Shown in pieces: positions 35,124 through 43,605 of a stretch of DNA of 64,000 nt (position 1 is its first letter; each line of letters starts with the position of its first letter). The stretch spans positions 62,001-126,000 of the forward strand of contig CAZMVB010000005.1 of NCBI GenBank assembly GCA_964569795.1. The letters run 5' to 3'. Below the pieces are notes generated by a model. That model made no database searches and had not been told where the DNA came from. It saw nothing but the letters and a program-made list of their open reading frames with translations. Position numbers and translations under genes: made by a program. The stretch is from JAHJDS01 sp964569795. Lineage in GTDB: Bacteria; Desulfobacterota; Desulfarculia; Desulfarculales; JAHJDS01.

Positions 35124-35612
35124 GTGTGGCGATTCAAGCTGCTCAACCTCCCCGGTCGGACCGCGGGACTTTATTACGGCCACTACCGCCGGTGGTTGAT
35201 GGTTTGGCTCGGTTTCGTTATGGTGGCGGTACTGGCCGCGCTCAGTCCGGGACTGTTCCAGTGGCTCCTGATCGTCCTGCTGTTTTTCGGGCTGTGCCTG
35301 ATCGTGCTGATGCGGTCCCTGGGGCGGGCCTTCGAGGCCGAGGAGCGGATCATCGAGGCCACCCTGGCCGGGGACGAGGCCCTGGTCGCCTCGATCCTGG
35401 CCGATAATCCCCGGACGATCCGGGTCAAGGACAAGGGCGGCGATACCCTGCTCCACCTGGCGGCCCGGAACGGCGATCGGGACCTGATCGAGCTGCTGCT
35501 CTTCCTCGGGGCCGACCCCGGCGCGACCAACGCCCGGAGACAGACCCCGGCCGACGTGGCCCGGTCCGAGGGAACGCGCCAGTGGCTCTATACTTGGGAG
35601 CGGAAAACGTGA
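35124..35612 (+). CDS. Membrane-anchored ankyrin-repeat protein
   Basis: 162 residues from a GTG. Two transmembrane helices (residues about 26-45 and 47-65, around LMVWLGFVMVAVLAAL and WLLIVLLFFGLCLIVLM) are followed by EAEERIIEATLAGDEALVAS and two ankyrin units (GDTLLHLAARNGDRDLIELL, RQTPADVARSEG). The ankyrin part is probably cytoplasmic. Its stop overlaps the cupin start. It is one of four ankyrin genes here. Confidence 0.8.
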   Translation: MWRFKLLNLPGRTAGLYYGHYRRWLMVWLGFVMVAVLAALSPGLFQWLLIVLLFFGLCLIVLMRSLGRAFEAEERIIEATLAGDEALVASILADNPRTIRVKDKGGDTLLHLAARNGDRDLIELLLFLGADPGATNARRQTPADVARSEGTRQWLYTWERKT

Positions 35613-35986
35613 TCGTGCGCCGGTTCGAACACCCCGAGGCGGCCAAGACGACCTACCGGGCCCACGGCGGGGGCGTGGCCCGGATGATCCTGGACACCAG
35701 GCACCTGCGGGATATCATGTTCCTGGCCGGCTGCGTCATCGGTCCGGGCCAGACCCTCGAGGGTCACGTCGATCCCATGGAGGAGATCTATTTCCTGCTG
35801 TCCGGGCGGGCCCGAATGCAGGTGGACGACGAGACGGCCGAGATCGGACCCGGCGACGCGGTCTGGATCCCCCAGGGGGCCTGGCACGAGTTGACCAACA
35901 TCGGCCCGGACGACTGTTTCCTGAGCGTGATCGCCGCCCCGATTCGGGACCAGGGGCGCGGGGACCAGGCGTCCGGCCCCGGTTGA
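35609..35986 (+). CDS. Cupin-domain protein
   Basis: 125 residues. I chose the GTG at 35609, which overlaps the ankyrin stop and has GGGAG eight bases upstream. DPMEEIYFLLSGRARMQVDD followed by GDAVWIPQGAWHELTN are the two conserved cupin motifs, with metal-ligand His and Glu mostly present. The substrate is unknown. It may be coupled to the ankyrin gene. Confidence 0.85.
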   Translation: MIVRRFEHPEAAKTTYRAHGGGVARMILDTRHLRDIMFLAGCVIGPGQTLEGHVDPMEEIYFLLSGRARMQVDDETAEIGPGDAVWIPQGAWHELTNIGPDDCFLSVIAAPIRDQGRGDQASGPG

Positions 35987-36008
35987 ACCCCGGCATGGTG
36001 AACAAGCA

Positions 36009-38867
36009 ATGGGTTCGTTGGCCATAAACATCCTCGGCGCCGTCGGCGGGTCGGACCCGGCGGCCGTGTCCCCGGCGTACCTGCTGGTCGGCCTGATCGG
36101 CGCGGTCCTGGCGGCGCTGGTCCTGTCGGTCCTGTTCCTGCGGGATCGCTCGGGCTGGTGGCTGGTCCTCTTCGGCGGATTTTTCATCCTCTATCAGGCC
36201 ACCCTGTTCGGCTTCGGACGGCAGTGGTTCGGGTGGTCCGCGGCCTCGGTCCCGCTCCTGCTGGGTCTGAGCGCCTTCGGGGGCGCCTGTTACGCCCGTT
36301 CCGGTTTGAAGCGATACGTCCGGGGGGCAAAGGCGGTTTGGTGGGCGGTGATGGCCCTGGGATTGGCCGCGGGCGGGGTGGGCCTGCACGATCTGGCGTG
36401 GGGCGACTTCCTGGCCCACCTGGCCGGGGCGTGCCTGGGGGTCGTCGCCTGGGTCGCCTCGGCCCTGGGCCTGAAACGCGGATTGCGGCCGGCCCGCTGG
36501 TGGCTGGCCGCCTGGCCGGTCTTCGCCGCCGGCCTGATCCTGCACTACTTGGGCGGCCGGGACCTGCTGCCGGACAGTTTCCCGGTCCATTACGCCGACC
36601 TGCTCGGTTTCGCCCTGAGCCTGGTCCTGTTCACCGCGGCCGCGGTGGACAGGCGATTGTTCCGCCGGGCCGAACGCCGCCGCCGGATCGAGGCCGAATC
36701 CCGGGGACGGACCGACGAACTCCGGTCCGCCCTGGATGACCTGGGCCGGACCGAGACGCGCCTGCGGCAGATCATCGATCATGCCCCTGACCTGGCCTGG
36801 CAAAGCGACCGGGAGGGGGTCATCAAGTACGCCGGTCCGGCCCTGGGAAAGTTCCTGGGCCTGGCCCCGGAGACCCTCGTCAACCGGACGTCGGCGTCGC
36901 TCATCCATCCCGAGGACCGACCGCGTTTCGAGGCGGACTGGACCGGCTGGCGGGACGGGGAGCATGAATTTCGGGGAGAGTATCGCCTCGCCTCCGGACC
37001 GGGCGAGGGGCCGATCTGGATCGAACTTCAGGGAGCGGCCATATCCCTGCCGGCCGCGGAAGGGGTGGTGCTGGTGGGCCGAGACGTCACTTTCAGGAAA
37101 AAAAACGAGGCCGGCCCGATCCCGATCGATCGGCCCTCCCGCCGGACACCGACCGACCCCGGTCCTCCGGACAAAAAAAACCGGTCCGACTCGGACCCAG
37201 ACGAACCTCGGCACCAGCGGGCCTTTTTCGAGCACCTGTTCGAGTACTCGCCCGAGGCGATCGTCATCACCGACCCCCGGGGTCGGATCGACCTGGTCAA
37301 CGCCGCTTTTGTGCGTCTGTCGGGCTACCACCGGGACGAGGTCCGGGGGAAAAACCTGACCGACCTGGTGGAAAACTCGGACTCCCGGCGCCTCTTCCGC
37401 CAACCGGCCGGCGAAGAGATCTTTACCGGTGAGACCCGCCTTCGCCTCAAGGACGGGGGCCTGATCGACACGGCCGTGTCCGTGGCCCCGATCGCCGTGG
37501 ATCGGATCAAGATCGGACTGCTGATCACCTTTCGAGACGTGACCCGTCTCAAACAGAGCGAGGCCGTCCTGCAAAGGGACATGAAACGATTCCAGATCCT
37601 GGTCGAGACCTCACCCCTGGGGGTGGCCCTCATGGGGACCGACGGGCACAGTGAATACCTCAACCCGGCCTTCACCCGGATGCTGGGATACCGCCCCGAA
37701 GACTTGACCTCGGGACAGGATTTCTTTGCCCGGGCCTTTCCCGATCCGACCTACCGGGCCCGGGTGATGAAGGCCTGGCTGGAAGGCCTCGAAAAATTCG
37801 AGCCGGGCCGGTCCCGGCCGCTGAAGTGCAACGTGGTCCTGGCCGACGGATCGACCCGGATCATCGAGTTCCGGCCGATGACCCTGGCCGACGGCGGCTC
37901 GGTGGTCACCGTCGAGGACGTGACCGACCAGGAACTGACCTTTAGAGCCCTGCGCCGCAGCGAACAGCGCCTCCGGTCGGTCTTCGAGAACGCGGCCTCG
38001 GGACTGGCCGTGATCAACCTCCAGTTCGGCTTCGAGCGGGTCAACCAGCGACTGGTCGAGATGCTGGACTATCGGGCCGAGGACCTGGTCGGGCGGTCGG
38101 TCCTCGATCTGACCCATCCCGATGACCGGGTGGCCTGTCAGACCGGCCTGGAGAACGTCATCAAGTCACCCGACGGGACGGACCGGCAGGAAATAAGGTT
38201 CCTGACCCGAACCGGGGCTGCCATCTGGGTGGATCAGGCCATTCGGGGACTCCGCTCCGAACAGGGGGACCTGGAGGGGCTGGTGTTCATCGCCAGCGAC
38301 ATCACCCCCCGCAAGGAACTCGAACAAAAACTGCATCACCTGGCTACGACCGATCCCCTGACCGGCATCAACAACCGCCGGCAGCAACTGCGATTGACCG
38401 AAAAGGAGATCCTCCGCGCCCGGCGTTACGGACAGGCCCTGTCGATACTGGTCATGGACGTGGATGACTTCAAGGCGGTCAACGACCGTTACGGTCATGC
38501 CGCCGGCGATCAGATTCTGAGGAAGGTGGCCGACATCGCCGTCCACGAACTGCGGGATTCGGATTTCCTGGGCCGGATCGGGGGCGAGGAGTTCGCCGCC
38601 ACCCTGGTCCATAGCGACCTGGGTCAGGCCCTGATCACGGCCGAACGGCTGCGCCGTTCCTTCGAGGGTTACCAGTTCACCCTCGGCGGCGAGGCGGTCC
38701 GGGTGACCGTCAGCATCGGCGCCGCCCAACTCGACCCGACCGGCGATGACTTGACCTCCCTGGTCAACCGGGCGGACAAGGCCATGTACCTGGCCAAGAG
38801 CCAGGGCAAGAACCGGGTCGCCGGCCGGGAACTGGCCGTCCCAGCCCCCGAGGTCCAGTCGTCTTGA
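36009..38867 (+). CDS. Membrane PAS-GGDEF diguanylate cyclase
   Basis: 952 residues. About seven membrane helices occupy residues 20-220. Four PAS domains follow near 255-370, 405-525, 527-650 and 654-775, each with the usual N-terminal pattern (for example FEYSPEAIVITDPRGRIDLV). The GGDEF domain starts near 782 (TTDPLTGINNRRQQLRL). The active site is GGEEF at about 857, with an I-site RDSD five residues earlier, so a catalytically active, product-inhibited c-di-GMP synthase is expected. The residues 370-405 linker is Pro/Asp-rich. Confidence 0.93.
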   Translation: MGSLAINILGAVGGSDPAAVSPAYLLVGLIGAVLAALVLSVLFLRDRSGWWLVLFGGFFILYQATLFGFGRQWFGWSAASVPLLLGLSAFGGACYARSGLKRYVRGAKAVWWAVMALGLAAGGVGLHDLAWGDFLAHLAGACLGVVAWVASALGLKRGLRPARWWLAAWPVFAAGLILHYLGGRDLLPDSFPVHYADLLGFALSLVLFTAAAVDRRLFRRAERRRRIEAESRGRTDELRSALDDLGRTETRLRQIIDHAPDLAWQSDREGVIKYAGPALGKFLGLAPETLVNRTSASLIHPEDRPRFEADWTGWRDGEHEFRGEYRLASGPGEGPIWIELQGAAISLPAAEGVVLVGRDVTFRKKNEAGPIPIDRPSRRTPTDPGPPDKKNRSDSDPDEPRHQRAFFEHLFEYSPEAIVITDPRGRIDLVNAAFVRLSGYHRDEVRGKNLTDLVENSDSRRLFRQPAGEEIFTGETRLRLKDGGLIDTAVSVAPIAVDRIKIGLLITFRDVTRLKQSEAVLQRDMKRFQILVETSPLGVALMGTDGHSEYLNPAFTRMLGYRPEDLTSGQDFFARAFPDPTYRARVMKAWLEGLEKFEPGRSRPLKCNVVLADGSTRIIEFRPMTLADGGSVVTVEDVTDQELTFRALRRSEQRLRSVFENAASGLAVINLQFGFERVNQRLVEMLDYRAEDLVGRSVLDLTHPDDRVACQTGLENVIKSPDGTDRQEIRFLTRTGAAIWVDQAIRGLRSEQGDLEGLVFIASDITPRKELEQKLHHLATTDPLTGINNRRQQLRLTEKEILRARRYGQALSILVMDVDDFKAVNDRYGHAAGDQILRKVADIAVHELRDSDFLGRIGGEEFAATLVHSDLGQALITAERLRRSFEGYQFTLGGEAVRVTVSIGAAQLDPTGDDLTSLVNRADKAMYLAKSQGKNRVAGRELAVPAPEVQSS

Positions 38868-38893
38868 CCTGGATCAATCACCGTTTCGGTCGG

Positions 38894-39091
38894 TTATTCT
38901 GACCGGCCCCGGCGACAGCATCGGTATTCCCGATCATCGGCGTTGAGTCGTTCGTATCGCTCGATCTGCTCGGCCATGGACAGGCCCAGCTTGGGCGGGC
39001 CCTCGCCCCGGCAGGCCAGGCACCGCGATTCGGGGCACTGCTGGCACATCCGGCAATCCGGGCAGTCGTGTTTGCGGGGCGGGGCTTCCAC
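38894..39091 (-). CDS. Small Cys-rich (zinc-ribbon-like) protein
   Basis: 65 residues from a GTG with AGAGGTGA upstream. CPDCRMCQQCPESRCLACRG has regularly spaced Cys (CxxCxxCxxCxxxxCxxC) that could bind zinc or a cluster, followed by a helical MAEQIERYERLNADD and CC near the end. I recall similar small proteins in Desulfobacterota but not a function. Codon bias and Cys regularity support it as real. Confidence 0.65.
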   Translation of the reverse strand: MEAPPRKHDCPDCRMCQQCPESRCLACRGEGPPKLGLSMAEQIERYERLNADDREYRCCRRGRSE

Positions 39092-39368
39092 GATCTTTCA
39101 CCTCTGTCCTAATTCTTGGGCCTAGGCCGTCCCCTGACAAGGTCTCCGGGCGAAAAAAAATAATCCGGGACCGGGTTGACGTCCAGGCCGGTGACTCGGC
39201 CCTGCCCGCGTTTTGGAGCCGGCATGTTCGCCGGCCTGTTTCCTCAGATCCGGCCACACTTGACCGCCTCAATGCCTTGATTTTGTATTGTTCCCTGCCC
39301 TTCCGGGCGGGCCTTGCCGGCCTGTCGAGACGGCCCGAAACTCTTTTTGGCCGGGCCCCATTTTATTC

Positions 39369-39397
39369 TTGACATCAGGAAAAATCAGGCCAACAAT
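39369..39397 (+). promoter_or_regulatory. Promoter candidate for the SpeD-like operon
   Basis: TTGACA at 39369-39374, 17-base spacer, AACAAT at 39392-39397, about 140 bases before the first start codon. The 443-base stretch 39092-39534 shows no gene; the 140-base leader contains some inverted CCGGACC-type sequence but no riboswitch that I recognise. Confidence 0.4.
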
Positions 39398-39534
39398 CAG
39401 CGCCATTTTAAACCGTGTGAACCTTGAAAACCTGGGTCCAACCCCGGACCGTCACAGAGGCCTGGTCCGGAAATCAAAGGTCAGCGTCATGTTTTCGGTC
39501 AAGAGCGTCGTCTCAGCCAGAGGAGTGACAAACT

Positions 39535-39927
39535 ATGAGCAGGAGGATCGCCGCGTTGGCGGCCGTCGAAGTTTCCGGGGTCTGGGGAATTTCCTCTAGC
39601 TTCGATATCTACCAGTGCGACCCGGAAACCATTCGCAGCGCCGAGAAGATCAAGCAGTTCGTGGTTGAACTATGTGACCTCATCCAGATGAAACGTTTCC
39701 AGGACACCCTGGTCGTTCATTTCGGGGAAGACGAGCGGGTCGCCGGTTATTCCATGGTTCAACTCATCGAGACCTCGCTGATCTCGGCCCACTTCGCCAA
39801 CCAGACCAACACCACCTACCTCGACGTTTTCAGCTGTAAACCTTACGATCCCGACCGGGTCGCCGAATTCACCATGAAGTTCTTCGGCGGCCGGCAATGC
39901 ACCACCAATGTAAATCTGAGACGTTGA
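39535..39927 (+). CDS. S-adenosylmethionine decarboxylase-fold (SpeD/SpeH-like) pyruvoyl protein
   Basis: 130 residues, preceded by AGAGGAG. FDIYQCDPETIRS, then FVVELCDLIQM, and TTYLDVFSCKPYDPDRVAEF match the SpeD superfamily. Ser81, His86 and Cys101 reproduce the spacing of Ser63, His68 and Cys83 in the Thermotoga enzyme (+5 and +15). Cleavage to give the pyruvoyl group would fall between Thr80 and Ser81, where canonical enzymes have Glu-Ser. SpeD relatives that decarboxylate arginine or ornithine have been reported, so the substrate is open. It leads a four-gene operon. Confidence 0.8.
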   Translation: MSRRIAALAAVEVSGVWGISSSFDIYQCDPETIRSAEKIKQFVVELCDLIQMKRFQDTLVVHFGEDERVAGYSMVQLIETSLISAHFANQTNTTYLDVFSCKPYDPDRVAEFTMKFFGGRQCTTNVNLRR

Positions 39928-40895
39928 CCACCGTGCCCCCCATCCGGGCGGTGACCGACCTCGACCTCTGTCGCGACCTGTGGCGACGGGCGGTTCCGGA
40001 CGAGTTCGTCTGGGACCTGTGGGAGGTACGGGCCAGTTTCCAGCGTCACTTCAGGCGGCCGCCCCGGTTCCTGGTCGCCGAGGACGAGCTGGGTCTGTGC
40101 GGCTTCCTGCCCCTGAGCTGGATCGAGGAAACGGGCGGCTACGCCTATTTCCCGGGAGAGACCTGGCAGGGACGGACCTGGCTCGAGGGCAACCGGATCA
40201 TCGTCAGCGACGATTGCCCCGGACAGGCCCTGCTCCAATACCTGGAGCCGGACCACTACGACCTGCGCTACCTGCATCCGGACGCCGGGCTGGCGCTCGC
40301 CGACCCGGTCGTGGACGAGACCGGTTTCCTGTTTCGGCCCGGCGACTACGACCATGACCCGGACAACTTTCTCCGGCGGTTCTCGGCCAAGTCCCGCAAG
40401 AACTTCCGGCGTGAATTGTCACGGCTGGAGGAGATGGGCGTCGCCTTCCGCTACGACCGCCTCGAGGACTTCGACCTGATGGTCGCCCTGAACCGGGAGG
40501 CCTTCGGCGCCTACTCCTACTTCGAGGACCCCCGATTCCGGGAGGGCTTCCGGTCTCTGGCCTTTTTTCTCTTTGACCGGGGCTGGCTCCGGCTGACCAC
40601 GGTCCTCATTAAGGGCGAACCGGCCGCGGTGGACATGGGCTGTATTTACCGCGGCACTTATACGGTCATGGCCGGCGGCACCGACCGCCGCTATCCGGGC
40701 GTGGCCAAGATGATCAACTTCCATCACCTCGAGTTCGCCTGCCGCGAGCGTTTCCTGCAGGTGGACTTCTTGTGCGGCGACTTCCAGTGGAAGGCCAAGT
40801 TTCACCTGACCCCCCGGGACCTGTATCTGGCCTCCAATGTCCCGACCTTCTCCCCGACCGCCGCTGACGGCCCCCGGGACGAGGCCCATGCCTGA
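39924..40895 (+). CDS. FemAB/CelD-like GNAT transferase
   Basis: 323 residues from a TTG overlapping the preceding stop (TTGA); a GTG at 39933 is equally possible. The C-terminal half, with FSAKSRKNFRRELSRLEEMG, LIKGEPAAVDMGCIYRGTYT, and GVAKMINFHHLEFACRERF, is the acyl/aminoacyl-transferase pattern of FemAB/CelD relatives. It could acylate an amine made by the upstream decarboxylase-like protein. The stop is just past the next start, showing translational coupling. Confidence 0.85.
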   Translation: MTTVPPIRAVTDLDLCRDLWRRAVPDEFVWDLWEVRASFQRHFRRPPRFLVAEDELGLCGFLPLSWIEETGGYAYFPGETWQGRTWLEGNRIIVSDDCPGQALLQYLEPDHYDLRYLHPDAGLALADPVVDETGFLFRPGDYDHDPDNFLRRFSAKSRKNFRRELSRLEEMGVAFRYDRLEDFDLMVALNREAFGAYSYFEDPRFREGFRSLAFFLFDRGWLRLTTVLIKGEPAAVDMGCIYRGTYTVMAGGTDRRYPGVAKMINFHHLEFACRERFLQVDFLCGDFQWKAKFHLTPRDLYLASNVPTFSPTAADGPRDEAHA

Positions 40896-42174
40896 ACCCC
40901 GGGTCCTGGTGGTCGGCACCACGCCCGACTACATCGATCACCTCCGCCAACATCGACCGGGCCGGGCCCTGTTCGTGACCGATCCCGCGGCCCGGGCCGG
41001 GGCCATGGAACCCACTCCGCCGCCCGATGAGGAATTTTTGGGCGACCTGACCCGGCCCGAGCCGATTTTTCGTGAGGTCGTTGACCATTGCCGGCGCTAT
41101 GGCCTGACGCCGGCCGGCGTGGTCGCCTATGACTGCGAATCCCTCGAACTGGCCGCGTTCCTGGCCCAGGCCCTGGAACTCCCCTTTCCTTCACCGGACT
41201 CTGTCCGGGCCAGCCGGAGCAAGTTTGTCTCGAAACACATCTGGCAGCGGGCCGGGGTTCCCTGTCCCCGGGCGGCCCTGATCGACGGCCCGGCCGAATT
41301 GCGGGCCTTTCTGGCAGAGATCAAGGGGCCGGTGGTCCTCAAACCGCTGACCGGCTCGGGGAGCGAACTGGTCTTCATCTGCCGGGAACAAACCGACTGC
41401 GAGCGGGCCATGGCCCTGGCCGGACCCCAACTGGCCGGGCACCGGGACCTGCGCCTCTACCCGGCGGGCGGCGAGGCGGGATCCGACCCGCGCCGGGTGA
41501 TGTGCGCCGAGGAATTTATCCACGGGCTGGAATACAGCGCCGATTTTCGCCTCGAAGACGGGTCGGTCGAAATCATTCGCCTCGCCGAAAAGGTCCCGGC
41601 GCCAAACCAGCCGGCCGGGACGACCCTGGCCTATATCGTGCCCGGCCGGCTGCCGCCTGAAATCGAGCCCGGGCAATTGACGCGCCTCCTCAGGGACGCG
41701 GCCCGGGCCCTGGGCCTGGACCGGACCGTGGGTATGGTCGATTTCATCATCCAGGACCGGAGGATTTTTTTACTGGAAATGACCCCCCGTCCGGGCGGGG
41801 ACTGCCTGCCGCCCCTGATTCGGCTCAGCGGGGGCCTGGATATCTTGTCAGGGGCCCTGGAGTTCGCCGCGGGCCGGGCGGCTCCGGTCCCGGACCAATC
41901 GACCTGGACGCGGCTGGTCGGCCTGCGCCTGCTGGCCGCACGGCCCGGCGTGATCACCGCCATCGACGCGACCCGGATCGGCCGGGACCCCCGGGTCCGG
42001 GACATAAATCTCAAGCACGGGCCCGGGCATCGGGTGATCGCGCCGCCCGACGACTATGACTCGCGGTGGCTGGGACACGTCATCTTTGAGCCGGCCGGTC
42101 CCGGGACCCCGGCCGAGCAGTGCCAGGAGATAGGCGCCTTGCTGGCCATGACCCAGGATGAAGTCCATGGATGA
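40888..42174 (+). CDS. ATP-grasp carboxylate-amine ligase
   Basis: 428 residues from the ATG at 40888. An N-terminal pre-ATP-grasp domain (RVLVVGTTPDYIDHL) is followed by FVSKHIWQRAGVPCPRAALI, KGPVVLKPLTGSGSELVFIC and the metal-binding EMTPRPGGDCLPPLI. It should join a carboxylate to an amine through an acyl-phosphate, forming an amide. It overlaps both neighbours by eight bases. The substrate is unknown. Confidence 0.88.
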   Translation: MPEPRVLVVGTTPDYIDHLRQHRPGRALFVTDPAARAGAMEPTPPPDEEFLGDLTRPEPIFREVVDHCRRYGLTPAGVVAYDCESLELAAFLAQALELPFPSPDSVRASRSKFVSKHIWQRAGVPCPRAALIDGPAELRAFLAEIKGPVVLKPLTGSGSELVFICREQTDCERAMALAGPQLAGHRDLRLYPAGGEAGSDPRRVMCAEEFIHGLEYSADFRLEDGSVEIIRLAEKVPAPNQPAGTTLAYIVPGRLPPEIEPGQLTRLLRDAARALGLDRTVGMVDFIIQDRRIFLLEMTPRPGGDCLPPLIRLSGGLDILSGALEFAAGRAAPVPDQSTWTRLVGLRLLAARPGVITAIDATRIGRDPRVRDINLKHGPGHRVIAPPDDYDSRWLGHVIFEPAGPGTPAEQCQEIGALLAMTQDEVHG

Positions 42175-43474
42175 CCTTGAGGTTTTACTGTCAAGGGCGG
42201 CCGAGGCCTGCCGAACTGACCCACCCCGGCTGGACCCCGGGACCCTGAGGGCCTTTGTCGAGTTTTTCGTACAAAAAGGACCCGCCTTCCTGGATGCCGT
42301 CCAAGAAAACGGCACGCCGCTGTATTTGTTCGACCGGACCGCCCTGCTCGACCGGGCCGTCCAGTTCACGGCCGCCTTTTCGAAAGAACTAGGTTCGATC
42401 GACGTCTATTACGCGGTCAAGTCCAACCACTATCCCGAGCTGGTACAGGCACTGGTCGAGTTCGGCCTGGGCCTGGACGTGTCCAGCGGCGACGAGCTGA
42501 CCCTGGCCCTAGAGACCGGGTGTGGGCGGATCGTGTTCAGCGGGCCGGGCAAGACCGAAGGCGAGCTGGGTCTGGCCGCGGCCCACCCCCGGCGGGTGAC
42601 CGTGCTCCTGGACAGCTTCGGCGAACTGGACCGGCTGGACCGGGTCGCGGCCCGGGCCGGGGCCACGATCCGGGCCGGCGTCCGCCTGACCACCCAGGAG
42701 ACCGGCCTGTGGCGCAAGTTCGGCGTTCCCCTGGCCCGGCTCGAAGATTTGCTGCGCGCCGCGGCCGTTACGAAAAACGTTGACGTCCGGGGCCTCCAGT
42801 TTCACACCAGTTGGAACCTGGATCCCTCGGCCCAGACCGCCTTTATCGCCCGGCTGGGCGAGGCCCTGGCCGCCCTGCCCCCGGATCTTCAGCAGTCGAT
42901 CGAGTTCATCGACATCGGCGGCGGATTCTGGCCGGCCCGGGGCGAATGGCTGACAAAGGAAGGCACGCCCCGGGGACGCCTGGCCGCCCTGTCCGACCCC
43001 GTCTTCCGGCCGAGTACGGAACATTTTATCCAGCCCGCGGCCGACATCGAGATTTTTGCCCAGAACATCGGCCGGGCCGTGCGCGATCACCTGCGGCCAC
43101 ATTTCATTGGAAAAATCTGCGCCGAGCCCGGACGGTGGCTGTCCAACGACGCCATGCACCTCCTCCTGACCGTGATCGACAAGAAGGCCCCGGATCTGGT
43201 CATCACCGACGGCGGGACCAATATCATCGGCTGGGAGCGCTTCGAGACCGAGTACAGCCCGGTCATCAACCTCACCCGGCCGGGACTTGTCGAGCGTGAA
43301 TGTTTGGTGCTTGGCTCGCTGTGCACGCCCCACGACGTCTGGGGTCAGGCCTATTTCGGACAGGAAATCCAGGAGGGGGACGTCCTCTTGATCCCCTGCC
43401 AGGGGGCCTATACTCACAGCCTGCGCCAGCGATTCATCAAACCCTGGGCCCAGGTCGTCCCGTTCTGGTCGTGA
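42167..43474 (+). CDS. PLP-dependent decarboxylase, alanine-racemase fold (Orn/DAP/Arg group IV)
   Basis: 435 residues from the ATG at 42167 with CAGGA upstream. The PLP Lys lies in DVYYAVKSNHYPELV; DIGGGFWPA and CAEPGRWLSND bind the phosphate. The substrate-binding CTPHDVWG replaces the usual CxSxD of diaminopimelate decarboxylases, resembling enzymes that act on conjugated or carboxylated amines. It probably removes a carboxyl from the ATP-grasp product. It ends the operon. Confidence 0.9.
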   Translation: MDDLEVLLSRAAEACRTDPPRLDPGTLRAFVEFFVQKGPAFLDAVQENGTPLYLFDRTALLDRAVQFTAAFSKELGSIDVYYAVKSNHYPELVQALVEFGLGLDVSSGDELTLALETGCGRIVFSGPGKTEGELGLAAAHPRRVTVLLDSFGELDRLDRVAARAGATIRAGVRLTTQETGLWRKFGVPLARLEDLLRAAAVTKNVDVRGLQFHTSWNLDPSAQTAFIARLGEALAALPPDLQQSIEFIDIGGGFWPARGEWLTKEGTPRGRLAALSDPVFRPSTEHFIQPAADIEIFAQNIGRAVRDHLRPHFIGKICAEPGRWLSNDAMHLLLTVIDKKAPDLVITDGGTNIIGWERFETEYSPVINLTRPGLVERECLVLGSLCTPHDVWGQAYFGQEIQEGDVLLIPCQGAYTHSLRQRFIKPWAQVVPFWS

Positions 43475-43605
43475 ATACGAAAAGAAATAATTTCAATCTC
43501 CGGTCTGCACAGGTCAGATAATCACCCCAATTAAAACTTTAAATGTTAATATATTGACGACTATTAGCTACAAACCACTCTTCGCCGACTTTACGGGGGG
43601 ACGCC

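Noticed and set aside
39288..39599. 103-codon plus-strand frame before the SpeD-like gene
   Set aside because: It overlaps the SpeD-like start in another frame, has no ribosome site and an unbiased composition.
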